From Betaproteobacteria bacterium (lineage in GTDB: Bacteria > Pseudomonadota > Gammaproteobacteria > Burkholderiales > Burkholderiaceae_E): a stretch of DNA of 8,640 bases. The position numbers were made by a program, and so were the translations under genes. Below the pieces are notes generated by a model, which searched no databases, was not told where the DNA came from, and worked only from the letters and a program-made list of their open reading frames with translations. This document shows, one piece after another, positions 1-6,850 of this stretch. The first letter of the stretch is position 1. Each line of letters starts with the position of its first letter. The stretch spans positions 1 to 8,640 of the forward strand of contig RFPW01000082.1 in the NCBI GenBank assembly GCA_009925965.1, written 5' to 3'.

Positions 1-273
1 GGTCTTGGCGTGGCGCTCGCCCAACAACTGGCAGAGGTCCGCAAAGCCCGACCGCCGGTGTGCCACGATTTCGGGGGGGGCGTCGTCCGCTGCGAAAAAG
101 GTCGCCTCGTCGTAGCTGTAACCCGGAATTAGCGAAGCCACGCGCTTGGCCATTCTGGAATGTCCAGCCAGCGACCGATGTTTGGCCCGCGAAAGCGCGA
201 TGCGTTGGGCGGCGGCAGGCCAGGCCGCAGCCATCGTACCGAGCGCCAATGCTGACATGGCTAAGGTTTCCAT
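1..273 (-). CDS. N-terminal part of a putative class III aminotransferase-like protein (3' end beyond window)
   Basis: An uninterrupted minus-strand reading frame runs from an ATG at 273 off the left edge (91 codons visible). A second in-frame ATG lies at 258. An AGAGG motif about 11 bases before the 273 start is a passable ribosome-binding site. The visible part contains an arginine/lysine-rich stretch (ALSRAKHRSLAGHSRMAKR) followed by a segment rich in acidic and aromatic residues (YSYDEATFFAADDAPPEIV) and a helix (HRRSGFADLCQLLGERH). From memory this resembles the N-terminal extension preceding the PLP domain in some proteobacterial class III aminotransferases related to glutamate-1-semialdehyde aminomutase. 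No catalytic residues are in view, so the function is a guess; that it is a coding region is much surer. It diverges from psd with about 60 bases between the starts. Confidence 0.6.
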   Translation of the reverse strand, partial: METLAMSALALGTMAAAWPAAAQRIALSRAKHRSLAGHSRMAKRVASLIPGYSYDEATFFAADDAPPEIVAHRRSGFADLCQLLGERHAKT

Positions 274-332
274 TCTGCTCAATGCCTCTGCAAAGTTGTC
301 ACTGTTTTATAACACTCGGATTTGACGAAACG

Positions 333-1202
333 ATGAACCCCCCCAGACTGCGCGACCGACTCTTTCTTCAGGAAGATCTGAACTTTCTACTGACCAACCG
401 AATTCCAAGAATCCTGCTCACGCGGCTGATGGGGCGCTACAGCGCAATCAAGAGCCCGTTGCTGACGCGTTTTTCGATTGCGGTCTGGCGCATGTTTACG
501 GATCTCGACCTGTCGGAAGCCCGCCAGCAGAATTTCAATAGCTTGCGCGAATGCTTTATCCGCGAACTCAAACCAGGGGCTAGAACTGTCGACCCTGATC
601 CACAAATTTTAACGAGCCCTTGCGACGCGATCGTGGGCGCGTGCGGGACCGTTGAGGGCGTAGAAGTCTTCCAGGCCAAGGGCTATTCATACTCGATTCG
701 TGAACTGTTTGGTCCGTCGCAGGACATCACTCCTTTCACCGATGGCACCTATGTCACTCTGCGCTTAACGTCGGCGATGTACCACCGGTTTCATGCCCCC
801 TACGACGGGCAACTGGATCATGTGACTTACATCAGCGGGGACGTCTGGAACGTCAACCCAATCGCCCTTAAACGCGTCGAACGTTTGTTTTGCAAGAATG
901 AGCGCGCGGTGCTGCGAAGCCGGGTCGGCGCGGCCGGCTATCCGCTGGCTTTGGTCCCAGTAGCGGCGGTTCTGGTCGCCAGCATTCGCCTCCATGCCAT
1001 CAACGTGTTCATGCACCTGGGTTGGTCAGGCCCCCACGAAATCCCCAGCGAAAAATCGTTCAGAAAAGGCGAAGAACTCGGCTGGTTCGAGCATGGCTCG
1101 ACCATCATCGTGTTTGCCCCAAAAGGTTTTCAACTCGCTCAAGGCATCACCACGGGGGAACGGATTCAAATGGGACAGGCATTGATGCATCTGCCGGCTT
1201 AA
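333..1202 (+). CDS. psd: Phosphatidylserine decarboxylase proenzyme
   Basis: The product (289 aa) would decarboxylate phosphatidylserine to phosphatidylethanolamine at the inner face of the cytoplasmic membrane. The C-terminal motif HGST (residues 254-257) fits the family's self-cleavage site (LGST in E. coli): cleavage before Ser256 would create a large beta chain and a short alpha chain with an N-terminal pyruvoyl group. Asp98 (SPCDAIVG) and His154 (YHRFHAP) match the Asp and His of the maturation triad. The open frame extends upstream to 60, but that part is low-quality sequence antiparallel to the divergent gene. I chose the ATG at 333 because family-like sequence (RDRLFLQEDLNFLLTNRIPR) begins just after it and the length then suits the family. 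The ribosome-binding site is weak. The gene is followed 110 bases later by a phospholipase-like gene on the same strand, which suggests a phospholipid-turnover context. Confidence 0.93.
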   Translation: MNPPRLRDRLFLQEDLNFLLTNRIPRILLTRLMGRYSAIKSPLLTRFSIAVWRMFTDLDLSEARQQNFNSLRECFIRELKPGARTVDPDPQILTSPCDAIVGACGTVEGVEVFQAKGYSYSIRELFGPSQDITPFTDGTYVTLRLTSAMYHRFHAPYDGQLDHVTYISGDVWNVNPIALKRVERLFCKNERAVLRSRVGAAGYPLALVPVAAVLVASIRLHAINVFMHLGWSGPHEIPSEKSFRKGEELGWFEHGSTIIVFAPKGFQLAQGITTGERIQMGQALMHLPA

Positions 1203-1252
1203 TAGATCAAACAGTGATGCGAAAAATCGACAAATTTGTTTGAGAAATGTCT

Positions 1253-1286
1253 TTGTCATGATGCCGTCAAAGGGGGTCTGTTTAAT
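1253..1286 (+). promoter_or_regulatory. Candidate PhoB-dependent promoter (Pho box plus -10) upstream of plcP-like gene
   Basis: Two seven-base half-sites, TTGTCAT (1253-1259) and CCGTCAA (1264-1270), are spaced by 11 bases start to start, like the Pho-box consensus CTGTCAT-N4-CTGTCAY. Ten bases further on is TTTAAT (1281-1286), five of six matches to the sigma-70 -10 hexamer. In PhoB-activated promoters the Pho box replaces the -35 element and sits about 10 bases before the -10, which is exactly the spacing seen here. Transcription would start near 1293, leaving a leader of about 20 bases before the ATG at 1313. The match is imperfect (second half-site 5 of 7, spacer only half A/T), so this is an inference. 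Confidence 0.45.
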
Positions 1287-1299
1287 GCGGTAAACGAAC

Positions 1300-1312
1300 A
1301 CCGGGAACCGGT
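1300..1312 (+). other. Small hairpin touching the plcP-like start codon
   Basis: ACCGG (1300-1304) and CCGGT (1308-1312) can form a perfect five-pair, GC-rich stem with a GAA loop directly before the ATG at 1313. The only purine-rich stretch that could serve as a ribosome-binding site, GGGAA (1303-1307), lies within this hairpin. Translation start may therefore be weak or structure-controlled. The element is short and may be chance. Confidence 0.3.
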
Positions 1313-2242
1313 ATGAATGCACCCCTCGCTCAGCATCTCATCAAGGATTTGATCGCTCACGAGTTCGTGTCTGCGGAGTTGGCGCAAGGAGCACTCGCAG
1401 CGCCGCCGGTCGAAGCGGGATCGGTCGCGTCTGATCGCGAGGACGGTTCAGCACCCCAGAAACTGCGGGCAGCGTTCATCTCGGACGTCCACCTCGGAAC
1501 CGCCGGCTGTCAGGCCGATGCACTCCTTTCATTCTTGCGTGACTACGAAGCCGAAACCATTTATCTGGTGGGTGACATTGTCGACGCCTGGGCCCTGAAG
1601 CGACGCTGGTACTGGCCACAGGCCCACAACGATGTGATCCAGAAGCTCTTGCGCAAGGCCCGTAAAGGCACCCGGGTCGTCTATGTGCCAGGCAACCACG
1701 ACGAATCCGCTCGACAGTTCGGCGGGCTCGCCTTCGGTGGGATCGAGGTCCTCACTGAGACGGTTCACGTGACCGCCGACGGTCGGCGCTTGTGGGTCGT
1801 ACACGGCGACGAGTTTGACGGCGTCATGCGCCATGCGCGGTGGCTTGCGCATCTCGGGGACCGCGCCTACACCCTCTCTCTTTGGATCAACCGTCACTAC
1901 AACCGTCTGCGCAGCTTTTTAGGGCAACCTTACTGGTCGCTCTCGCAGTACCTCAAGCACAAAGTTAAGAACGCGGTGTCGTTCATTTCTGACTTTGAAC
2001 AGGCGTTAGCGGGCGAGGCCCGTCGTCGTGGATTTAACGGCGTGGTTTGCGGACACATCCATCGCCCGGCGATTCACGACCTGGACGGCATTCTTTACTG
2101 CAATGACGGCGACTGGGTCGAAAGCCTGACCGCCTTGGTCGAGACGCATGAGGGGGAACTGCAGATCCTTCATTGCAAACCCGGCGGGCAACCCGGCGAA
2201 GAGTTCGAGATTCTCGACCGCAGGATGCTCGTCCCCGCCTGA
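1313..2242 (+). CDS. plcP: PlcP/LpxH-like metallophosphoesterase, probable phospholipase C of lipid remodelling
   Basis: This 309-residue protein is a calcineurin-like metallophosphoesterase of the LpxH-like group (COG2908). All metal-binding motifs are present: DVH (58-60), GDIVD (87-91), GNHD (127-130), HGD (154-156) and GHIH (237-240). The subfamily signature around RRWYWPQAHNDVIQKLLRKA and the PYWSLSQYLKHKVKNAV segment match, as I remember it, the group containing Sinorhizobium PlcP, which cleaves phosphatidylcholine and phosphatidylethanolamine to diacylglycerol during phosphate starvation. Proteins of this group are often labelled UDP-2,3-diacylglucosamine diphosphatase, and that lipid A activity remains an alternative. 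The first 50 or so residues are a polar, alanine-rich extension before the conserved core. No better start is visible downstream. The gene follows psd on the same strand with its own promoter-like region, and converges on btaA/GNAT genes that would use its diacylglycerol product. Confidence 0.8.
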   Translation: MNAPLAQHLIKDLIAHEFVSAELAQGALAAPPVEAGSVASDREDGSAPQKLRAAFISDVHLGTAGCQADALLSFLRDYEAETIYLVGDIVDAWALKRRWYWPQAHNDVIQKLLRKARKGTRVVYVPGNHDESARQFGGLAFGGIEVLTETVHVTADGRRLWVVHGDEFDGVMRHARWLAHLGDRAYTLSLWINRHYNRLRSFLGQPYWSLSQYLKHKVKNAVSFISDFEQALAGEARRRGFNGVVCGHIHRPAIHDLDGILYCNDGDWVESLTALVETHEGELQILHCKPGGQPGEEFEILDRRMLVPA

Positions 2243-2245
2243 GTG

Positions 2246-2275
2246 ATTAGGCCATGATCAATTAGGCCACGATCA
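2246..2275. repeat. Two tandem 15-base copies in the convergent intergenic gap
   Basis: ATTAGGCCATGATCA (2246-2260) is followed at once by ATTAGGCCACGATCA (2261-2275), identical but for one base. The pair fills most of the gap between the two convergent stop codons (2242 and 2295). GTGATT at 2243-2248 and AATCAC at 2275-2280 are complementary and could close a weak stem around it, but there is no T-tract, so I do not call a rho-independent terminator. No other function is apparent. Confidence 0.8.
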
Positions 2276-2294
2276 ATCACGGTGTCGATCGTCT

Positions 2295-3437
2295 TCAGGC
2301 GCCAGCGGCGATCAGTCGATTCAGATCCAGGAACGAGGTCCCAGCGCACGCCACGCGCAATGCAATCCGCCCTGGCCATCGTTGAGGCCAACGAGATGGC
2401 GCGCGCAGCATGGTGAGCTCCAGACGAGGCTCGAACCCACGCTTGCGCTTGAAGTCTCCCGCGCCACTCGAAAAATCGAACTTCTGTTGACGCAAACCAG
2501 CCTCACGGACCAGAACCGCAACCAATTGTCGATAAAGTCCGTCGCGTCGATCTGCTTCGAGGTCGTATCCAAGCATTGGCACGCTGGTGGTCGCTCCCTG
2601 ATTGTGTCGGGCCGCAAAGGCGCAAAGCTGTCCGGTTGACGAGCGCAAGCCCAGCAACTCAATCAACCCGCGGCGCCTGGCCCATTGTAAGAATTCGATC
2701 GAATAATCCGGGTTCCGCAGGCTGTGGCGATGTCGGTAAATGATCTGATAGAGGCGTAGTGCCCGCTCGAGGTCCTGCGCCGTAAAGTCAGCGTCCGCCA
2801 CAACTGTCAAATCCGAACGCGCCAGCAGCGCGAGATCGCGTTTCAGATGGGAGGCCTTGGGCTTGATGGCCTGAGACGCATCCAGGGTGTAAACGACCCG
2901 GGCCGGAAGTCTCTGAAAGCCCCGCTGAGCCAAGGTTGCCAATAAAGCGGGGGGGCTATCTTCGAACACGTGTCGGAGCGCGATGGGCCGATCAGGGTAG
3001 CGCTCGATTACCGAATCAAGTACCGCGACTAGATCCTCATCGCTTAGCGTCTCGCGAAGTGTCGTCGAGAAGGGCCAGCTTCCGACCTGAACTGCGCCGC
3101 GCCATGGGCCTAGTCCCCAGCTGAGTCGGGCACTCAAACGTGCAACGGGCCTGAGGCCGCCGCGCCAACGATGCCAATGGTGTTCTGCCGTTACCGCCCC
3201 TGAGTCCTTTTCGGCCCTGTCCACCCACTCATCGATTGCATAACCCGCCGAGCCCGACCAGAGGCACGTCACCCAGGCCCGCTGCGCGAGCGGGGTCGGC
3301 TTGACCAGCGGATCGGGAACCAGAACGGGAACATCACCCGACGCGGTCGGCATGATCTGAAGGGTCGAATCCGCATTGCTGATCCATGGCCGCAACGCAA
3401 TTGCGTTGCCAGCACCCACCGCGAGATCAGCGCTCAA
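2295..3437 (-). CDS. FemAB/GNAT-fold acyltransferase coupled to the BtaA-like gene
   Basis: The 380-residue product carries, in its C-terminal half, the pattern of a FemAB-like GNAT-fold domain (Acetyltransf_6 type): a basic helix (SHLKRDLALL, 197-206), YRHRHSLRNPDY (224-235), a strand ending MLGYDL (288-293), DGLYRQL (299-305) and FDFSSGAGDFKRKRG (320-334). The N-terminal half is less conserved but contains no signal peptide or membrane helix. Such enzymes transfer an acyl or aminoacyl group to an amine, so N-acylation of the product made by the preceding enzyme is plausible, but the substrate is unknown. The frame starts at TTG 3437, overlapping the TGA of the upstream gene, which suggests translational coupling. 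The first in-frame ATG is at 3353 and is an alternative start; neither has a clear ribosome-binding site. It is the last gene of the minus-strand series and converges on the plcP-like gene. Confidence 0.75.
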   Translation of the reverse strand: MSADLAVGAGNAIALRPWISNADSTLQIMPTASGDVPVLVPDPLVKPTPLAQRAWVTCLWSGSAGYAIDEWVDRAEKDSGAVTAEHHWHRWRGGLRPVARLSARLSWGLGPWRGAVQVGSWPFSTTLRETLSDEDLVAVLDSVIERYPDRPIALRHVFEDSPPALLATLAQRGFQRLPARVVYTLDASQAIKPKASHLKRDLALLARSDLTVVADADFTAQDLERALRLYQIIYRHRHSLRNPDYSIEFLQWARRRGLIELLGLRSSTGQLCAFAARHNQGATTSVPMLGYDLEADRRDGLYRQLVAVLVREAGLRQQKFDFSSGAGDFKRKRGFEPRLELTMLRAPSRWPQRWPGRIALRVACAGTSFLDLNRLIAAGA

Positions 3438-4639
3438 ATGAGATGCAGCAGGTGAAAGCCACCATAAATTGCCGAACGATCCCGCGCATGGAGTCGATCT
3501 GCCGTCACCTGGTCAACACGCCAGCGAGAAGCAATTGCTTGGGGCAACGCGCGCTTCAACGGAGATCCAATGCCGGCCGTTCGAAAAATTACGCGGGCAC
3601 CGGGGCGGGCCGTTCGAGTGATCTCCTGCCACAAGCGAACGAGTTCATCATCGGACATCCAGTCCTGTGCATCCAGCAACACAAAGGCGGGGCGACCAGT
3701 CAATACGATTCGGAGGTTTTCATGCGCCATCTGCAGACGATCAACTCGGGCCTTCAACACCTCAAAGGCCTGCGGCTCGAGATACGGAGGCAAGGGGCCA
3801 TTCTCGACGTTATAACGACGCCCAAAGGCCTGCCACGCAAACCAGTTGTCCGCAACCGGGGCGATGGTGGCCAATCGGCGCGCACGTTCACGCAAGACGC
3901 TGGCCATGGTCTGCACTTGTCCTTCGCACAGGGCATCGTGCTGCGAGGGCGGAATCCCTAAATTCCAGACCACCGGAGGCGAAGCTGCCAGACGCCGAAC
4001 AAGCGTACCGTCAAACAGGCGTGCAACCTTCGAATCGAACCATTCCGCCTGCTCCTGAGTCGTCTTGGCAAGCGTCCAGTCTTCAAGACGTACGCCCCGG
4101 ATCCTCGCCCACGCATGAATGATTCCGATGAATCGTCCGGTCAGACCGTGCCGGTGTAGCCCCGAAGTAAACATGCTGATACGTGGCCGCCCAAAGGCAT
4201 CGCGTGCCATCCACCAACGACGCGCCTCGACCGACAGTAATGGCGCGATCTGCTGGCGAAATCGCGCGATGTTCGCCTTTGAATGACCGCGCCCAAACAT
4301 CTCCAGAAAGTCGGGATAGTTCGGGAAAGCGCGAACCGCTGCAGCCTTCAAATCGAGCAGGGCCAGGTGCGCCCGATTCAGATCAACTGCGATGACCTCG
4401 GCTGGATCGGCGAGCAAATAAGCCAGGGCATTGCAACCAGCCGAAGCGATTGTGATGATTCGATGATGAGGCTCGACTTCCATCGCCTCGAGATCACAAA
4501 CCGGATCTTCCCAAATCTGGGTGTAGACGAGACGCTCGAACCACCGTGCAAAGAGCCGGTCCAACAGGCCGACCTGACCTTCCGAACGGTGCCCGTAAAC
4601 GGCATCCGAAAGCAGGTTGGAAGGTTCAGTCGCTTGCAT
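3434..4639 (-). CDS. btaA: BtaA-like AdoMet:diacylglycerol 3-amino-3-carboxypropyltransferase (DUF3419)
   Basis: At 401 residues the protein fits the BtaA/DUF3419 family in length. Visible family hallmarks are LVYTQIWEDP (37-46), the AdoMet-binding segment IASAGCNALAYLL (64-76), the acidic strand AVDLN (84-88), a late strand LLDAQDWM (331-338) and the C-terminal RSAIYGGFHLLHL (388-400). BtaA moves the 3-amino-3-carboxypropyl group of S-adenosylmethionine onto diacylglycerol, forming diacylglycerylhomoserine, the precursor of the betaine lipid DGTS; it acts at the membrane. Normally a separate BtaB methyltransferase finishes the lipid, but none is next to it here. The start is well supported: GGAGA lies just upstream of the ATG. 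The gene follows the TonB receptor after 64 bases and its stop overlaps the start of the GNAT-fold gene. The family is clear; the exact product is inferred. Confidence 0.85.
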   Translation of the reverse strand: MQATEPSNLLSDAVYGHRSEGQVGLLDRLFARWFERLVYTQIWEDPVCDLEAMEVEPHHRIITIASAGCNALAYLLADPAEVIAVDLNRAHLALLDLKAAAVRAFPNYPDFLEMFGRGHSKANIARFRQQIAPLLSVEARRWWMARDAFGRPRISMFTSGLHRHGLTGRFIGIIHAWARIRGVRLEDWTLAKTTQEQAEWFDSKVARLFDGTLVRRLAASPPVVWNLGIPPSQHDALCEGQVQTMASVLRERARRLATIAPVADNWFAWQAFGRRYNVENGPLPPYLEPQAFEVLKARVDRLQMAHENLRIVLTGRPAFVLLDAQDWMSDDELVRLWQEITRTARPGARVIFRTAGIGSPLKRALPQAIASRWRVDQVTADRLHARDRSAIYGGFHLLHLI

Positions 4640-4643
4640 GAAT

Positions 4644-4648
4644 TCTCC
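4644..4648 (-). promoter_or_regulatory. Strong ribosome-binding site of the btaA-like gene
   Basis: GGAGA is followed by ATTC and then the ATG at 4639. It is one of the best Shine-Dalgarno matches in the window and fixes the start of the BtaA-like gene. It implies efficient independent initiation rather than reliance on read-through from the receptor gene. Confidence 0.7.
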
Positions 4649-4703
4649 GGGCCAATGCGGCGGGGTGCCCCGTCACTGCCCGAGATTCTGCAGAGCGTCC
4701 GTG

Positions 4704-6845
4704 TCAGGATGGTGACAATGGGATTCGAAGTGTCAGCCGAACAGTTCGTGGCTCTGCAGGGTGCACATGACGATCTGCGACCGCGGCGGTCTCGCCCGGA
4801 AGGCGCGACTCGTAGAAATACTGGATGTCATTGACTTTGCGATTTCCGACGTTAAACACATCCAGCGTGATCTCGCTGCCCCGTCCAAACCACTCGTTCG
4901 TGCGCCGACTCAGGCGCCAATTGGTGGTCACAGATGAATTTGAACGCACGCTATTGTCTTCGATCAGCGCGCCTGAACCAAGGTAGCGAAACTGCAAACT
5001 GGTACTCCAGGGCCCCAGGTCTCGCAGGGTGGCCGCCACCGAACCAACGCGGTCGACGGCATTCGGAATCCGGTCGCCATTGTCGAATCGGGCATGGGTC
5101 CAAGCCAGATCGGCATCGAACAAAAGCCACTGCCGGGGCTGCCAGCGGTTGTTGAATTCGATGCCACGACGAATGCTCGCGAGGCTGGGTTCAGTCACTC
5201 CCGCGTCGCCCACGTACAGCAACTCTGAATCTAAATGTAGGCGCCAAAGTGCCAGCGAGCTTTGCAACCCCGGAACGACCTCCGTTCGGACACCCAGTTC
5301 GGCACCTCGTGAGCCGACCAGTACAGGCACCTTATTGACCGGGCACGAACTCAAGTCACCCGCGCAACGCGGATCAACCGTCGCCGTGGTGCCACGGGCA
5401 TCGTTACTGTGAAGACCACGACCTGCATTCAAGAACAATTCTGTTTTTGAAAACGGTCCCGCAATCAATGAGAACTTAGGCGAGACCTGAAGATCGCCCG
5501 AGGTTCCGGAATTGGCGCTCAGGGTTTTGCTCGTAACCTGCATGTCCATGCGATCGGCCCGCACGCCGACCAAGGTGCGCAACCAGGGCGTGAGCTCAAC
5601 CGTACTCTGACCATACAAGCCAAGCAGCGTCTGGGTCACCGCGTCGTCACGCGTCACGCTCGTGACCCGACGCTGAGCCGTATCGAAGAGCCCGACGGAA
5701 ATGCCATCACGACGGATCTGTAAACCCATCTCGCTGCGCACAGAGCGCCCGAGCCATTGATGATTGACGCTCTGGACGGCATTCAGACCCAACACGGTAC
5801 GGCGGTCACGCTGCGCAAACTGGTCCCCGGTTTCGGGTCGATCCATCGCGAAGGTAAAGTTGGAATTCAGCCCGAGCGCATAACGCATCGCATAAGCCGA
5901 CACCCGGATCGCGCTGAGGTCATCGACCTTGTGCCATTGACCTGAAAGGCTGTACCGAGAGGTTCCGCCGCCATCCGTCGGATCGAGCGAATCGTAGCGC
6001 CCGAAGGGTTTGCCAAGATAACGGCCAGCATCAATCAGCCTCTGGGGAATCTGATCCGTCGCGGTCCACTTTGCGTCGTACGCCATCGCGCTGGCCTGCC
6101 AGCCTTCTGCACGCGTTCCACCCGAAGCAGTCAATACGGCATTCAGGCGCTTCAGGTTCTCGGGAACCGTCCAGGGACCATCGTTGCCCATCCACTCGAG
6201 AGCGCCCAGCCAGGTCACGCCGCCGGAGGTTTCGTGGGACCCCGCCAACAGCCCCCGCCGATATCCCCGCTCACCCAAGGTGACCTGTGCAAATGGGGCA
6301 TCAAGACTTGAACGGTACTGAATCTCAGCAGCACCGGCAGAGCCAAAGTCACCGATGTTGGCAAAGTACGGCCCCTTGCGATAGCCGATCCGTTCGACCA
6401 ACTCAGGAATCAAAAAATTCAGATCGGAATAACCTTGCCCATGCGCATGCGTTGGCATGTTGACCGGCATGCCGTTCAGAAATGTCGCAAAGTCAGTCCC
6501 GTGATCAAGGTTGAATCCACGCAAAAAATACTGATTCGCTTTGCCATCGCCCGAGTGCTGGGTAACGATCATTCCTGGAATGAATTCAAGCACTTCGCCC
6601 GGTCGTTGCGCCGGGCGGCTTTTGAGCAATTCGGCGCGAATCGTGCCCTGGGAAGCGGCGTCGCTCGTGCCCACCGCGTTGTCATAGTGGCCTCGAATTT
6701 CGACAGAATCGAGCTGAGCAAAGCTTGACCCACTCATTCCAAGGGCGACAAGCGCAACGAAGGCGAGTCCGCAGGAACTCAAAACAGACCCCGCAATGGC
6801 GGGTACAGCCCGCATGAAAGTCCGCATGGGGATCGACGCTCGCAT
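4704..6845 (-). CDS. TonB-dependent outer-membrane receptor, probably for a metal or metal chelate
   Basis: The product is 713 residues if it starts at the ATG at 6845; in-frame ATGs at 6827 and 6815 are also possible. A hydrophobic signal peptide spans roughly residues 12-43 (VLSSCGLAFVALVALG, cleavage after SSFA). It is followed by a TonB-box-like DSVEIRG and a plug domain with PGEVLEFIPGMIV, the FLRGFNLDHGTDF segment, NGMPVNMPTHAHGQGYSDL and ERIGYRKGPYFANIGDFGSAGA. The rest has the alternating strands of a 22-strand beta-barrel. Receptors of this type import substrates across the outer membrane using TonB-ExbBD energy. The preceding gene encodes a NikR-like regulator and an operator-like palindrome sits just upstream, so nickel or a related metal is the likely cargo; the substrate is not readable from the sequence. 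The open frame extends to 7001, but that part overlaps nikR and is an artefact of its repeats. Confidence 0.9.
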   Translation of the reverse strand: MRASIPMRTFMRAVPAIAGSVLSSCGLAFVALVALGMSGSSFAQLDSVEIRGHYDNAVGTSDAASQGTIRAELLKSRPAQRPGEVLEFIPGMIVTQHSGDGKANQYFLRGFNLDHGTDFATFLNGMPVNMPTHAHGQGYSDLNFLIPELVERIGYRKGPYFANIGDFGSAGAAEIQYRSSLDAPFAQVTLGERGYRRGLLAGSHETSGGVTWLGALEWMGNDGPWTVPENLKRLNAVLTASGGTRAEGWQASAMAYDAKWTATDQIPQRLIDAGRYLGKPFGRYDSLDPTDGGGTSRYSLSGQWHKVDDLSAIRVSAYAMRYALGLNSNFTFAMDRPETGDQFAQRDRRTVLGLNAVQSVNHQWLGRSVRSEMGLQIRRDGISVGLFDTAQRRVTSVTRDDAVTQTLLGLYGQSTVELTPWLRTLVGVRADRMDMQVTSKTLSANSGTSGDLQVSPKFSLIAGPFSKTELFLNAGRGLHSNDARGTTATVDPRCAGDLSSCPVNKVPVLVGSRGAELGVRTEVVPGLQSSLALWRLHLDSELLYVGDAGVTEPSLASIRRGIEFNNRWQPRQWLLFDADLAWTHARFDNGDRIPNAVDRVGSVAATLRDLGPWSTSLQFRYLGSGALIEDNSVRSNSSVTTNWRLSRRTNEWFGRGSEITLDVFNVGNRKVNDIQYFYESRLPGETAAVADRHVHPAEPRTVRLTLRIPLSPS

Positions 6846-6850
6846 AGAAT

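Noticed and set aside
1..132. Plus-strand open frame ending at TAG 130-132 as the 3' end of an upstream gene
   Set aside because: The minus-strand frame over the same bases gives a more protein-like sequence with a start and ribosome-binding site, so the plus-strand frame is probably its shadow.
296..313. Possible second Pho box before psd (TTGTCAC and TTATAAC, 11 bases apart)
   Set aside because: The second half-site matches only four of seven bases and no -10 element lies at the required distance.
60..332. Extension of the psd frame upstream of 333
   Set aside because: The translation is Arg/Pro/Trp-rich, unlike any Psd N-terminus, and lies antiparallel to the coherent divergent gene at 1-273.
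1230..1239. Perfect ten-base palindrome ACAAATTTGT between psd and the plcP-like gene
   Set aside because: It is short and AT-rich, and expected by chance at this scale. No matching second site was seen.
1026..1322. 98-codon minus-strand frame across the end of psd and the plcP promoter
   Set aside because: No ribosome-binding site or family resemblance. It is antisense to the conserved C-terminal motif region of psd.
4660..4676. GC palindrome (CGGGGTGCCCCG) between the TonB receptor and btaA-like genes as a terminator
   Set aside because: The stem is short with a two-to-four-base loop and no T-tract follows on either strand.
3386..4834. Several long plus-strand frames opposite the BtaA-like gene
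   Set aside because: They mirror the codon structure of strongly supported minus-strand genes and resemble no known family.
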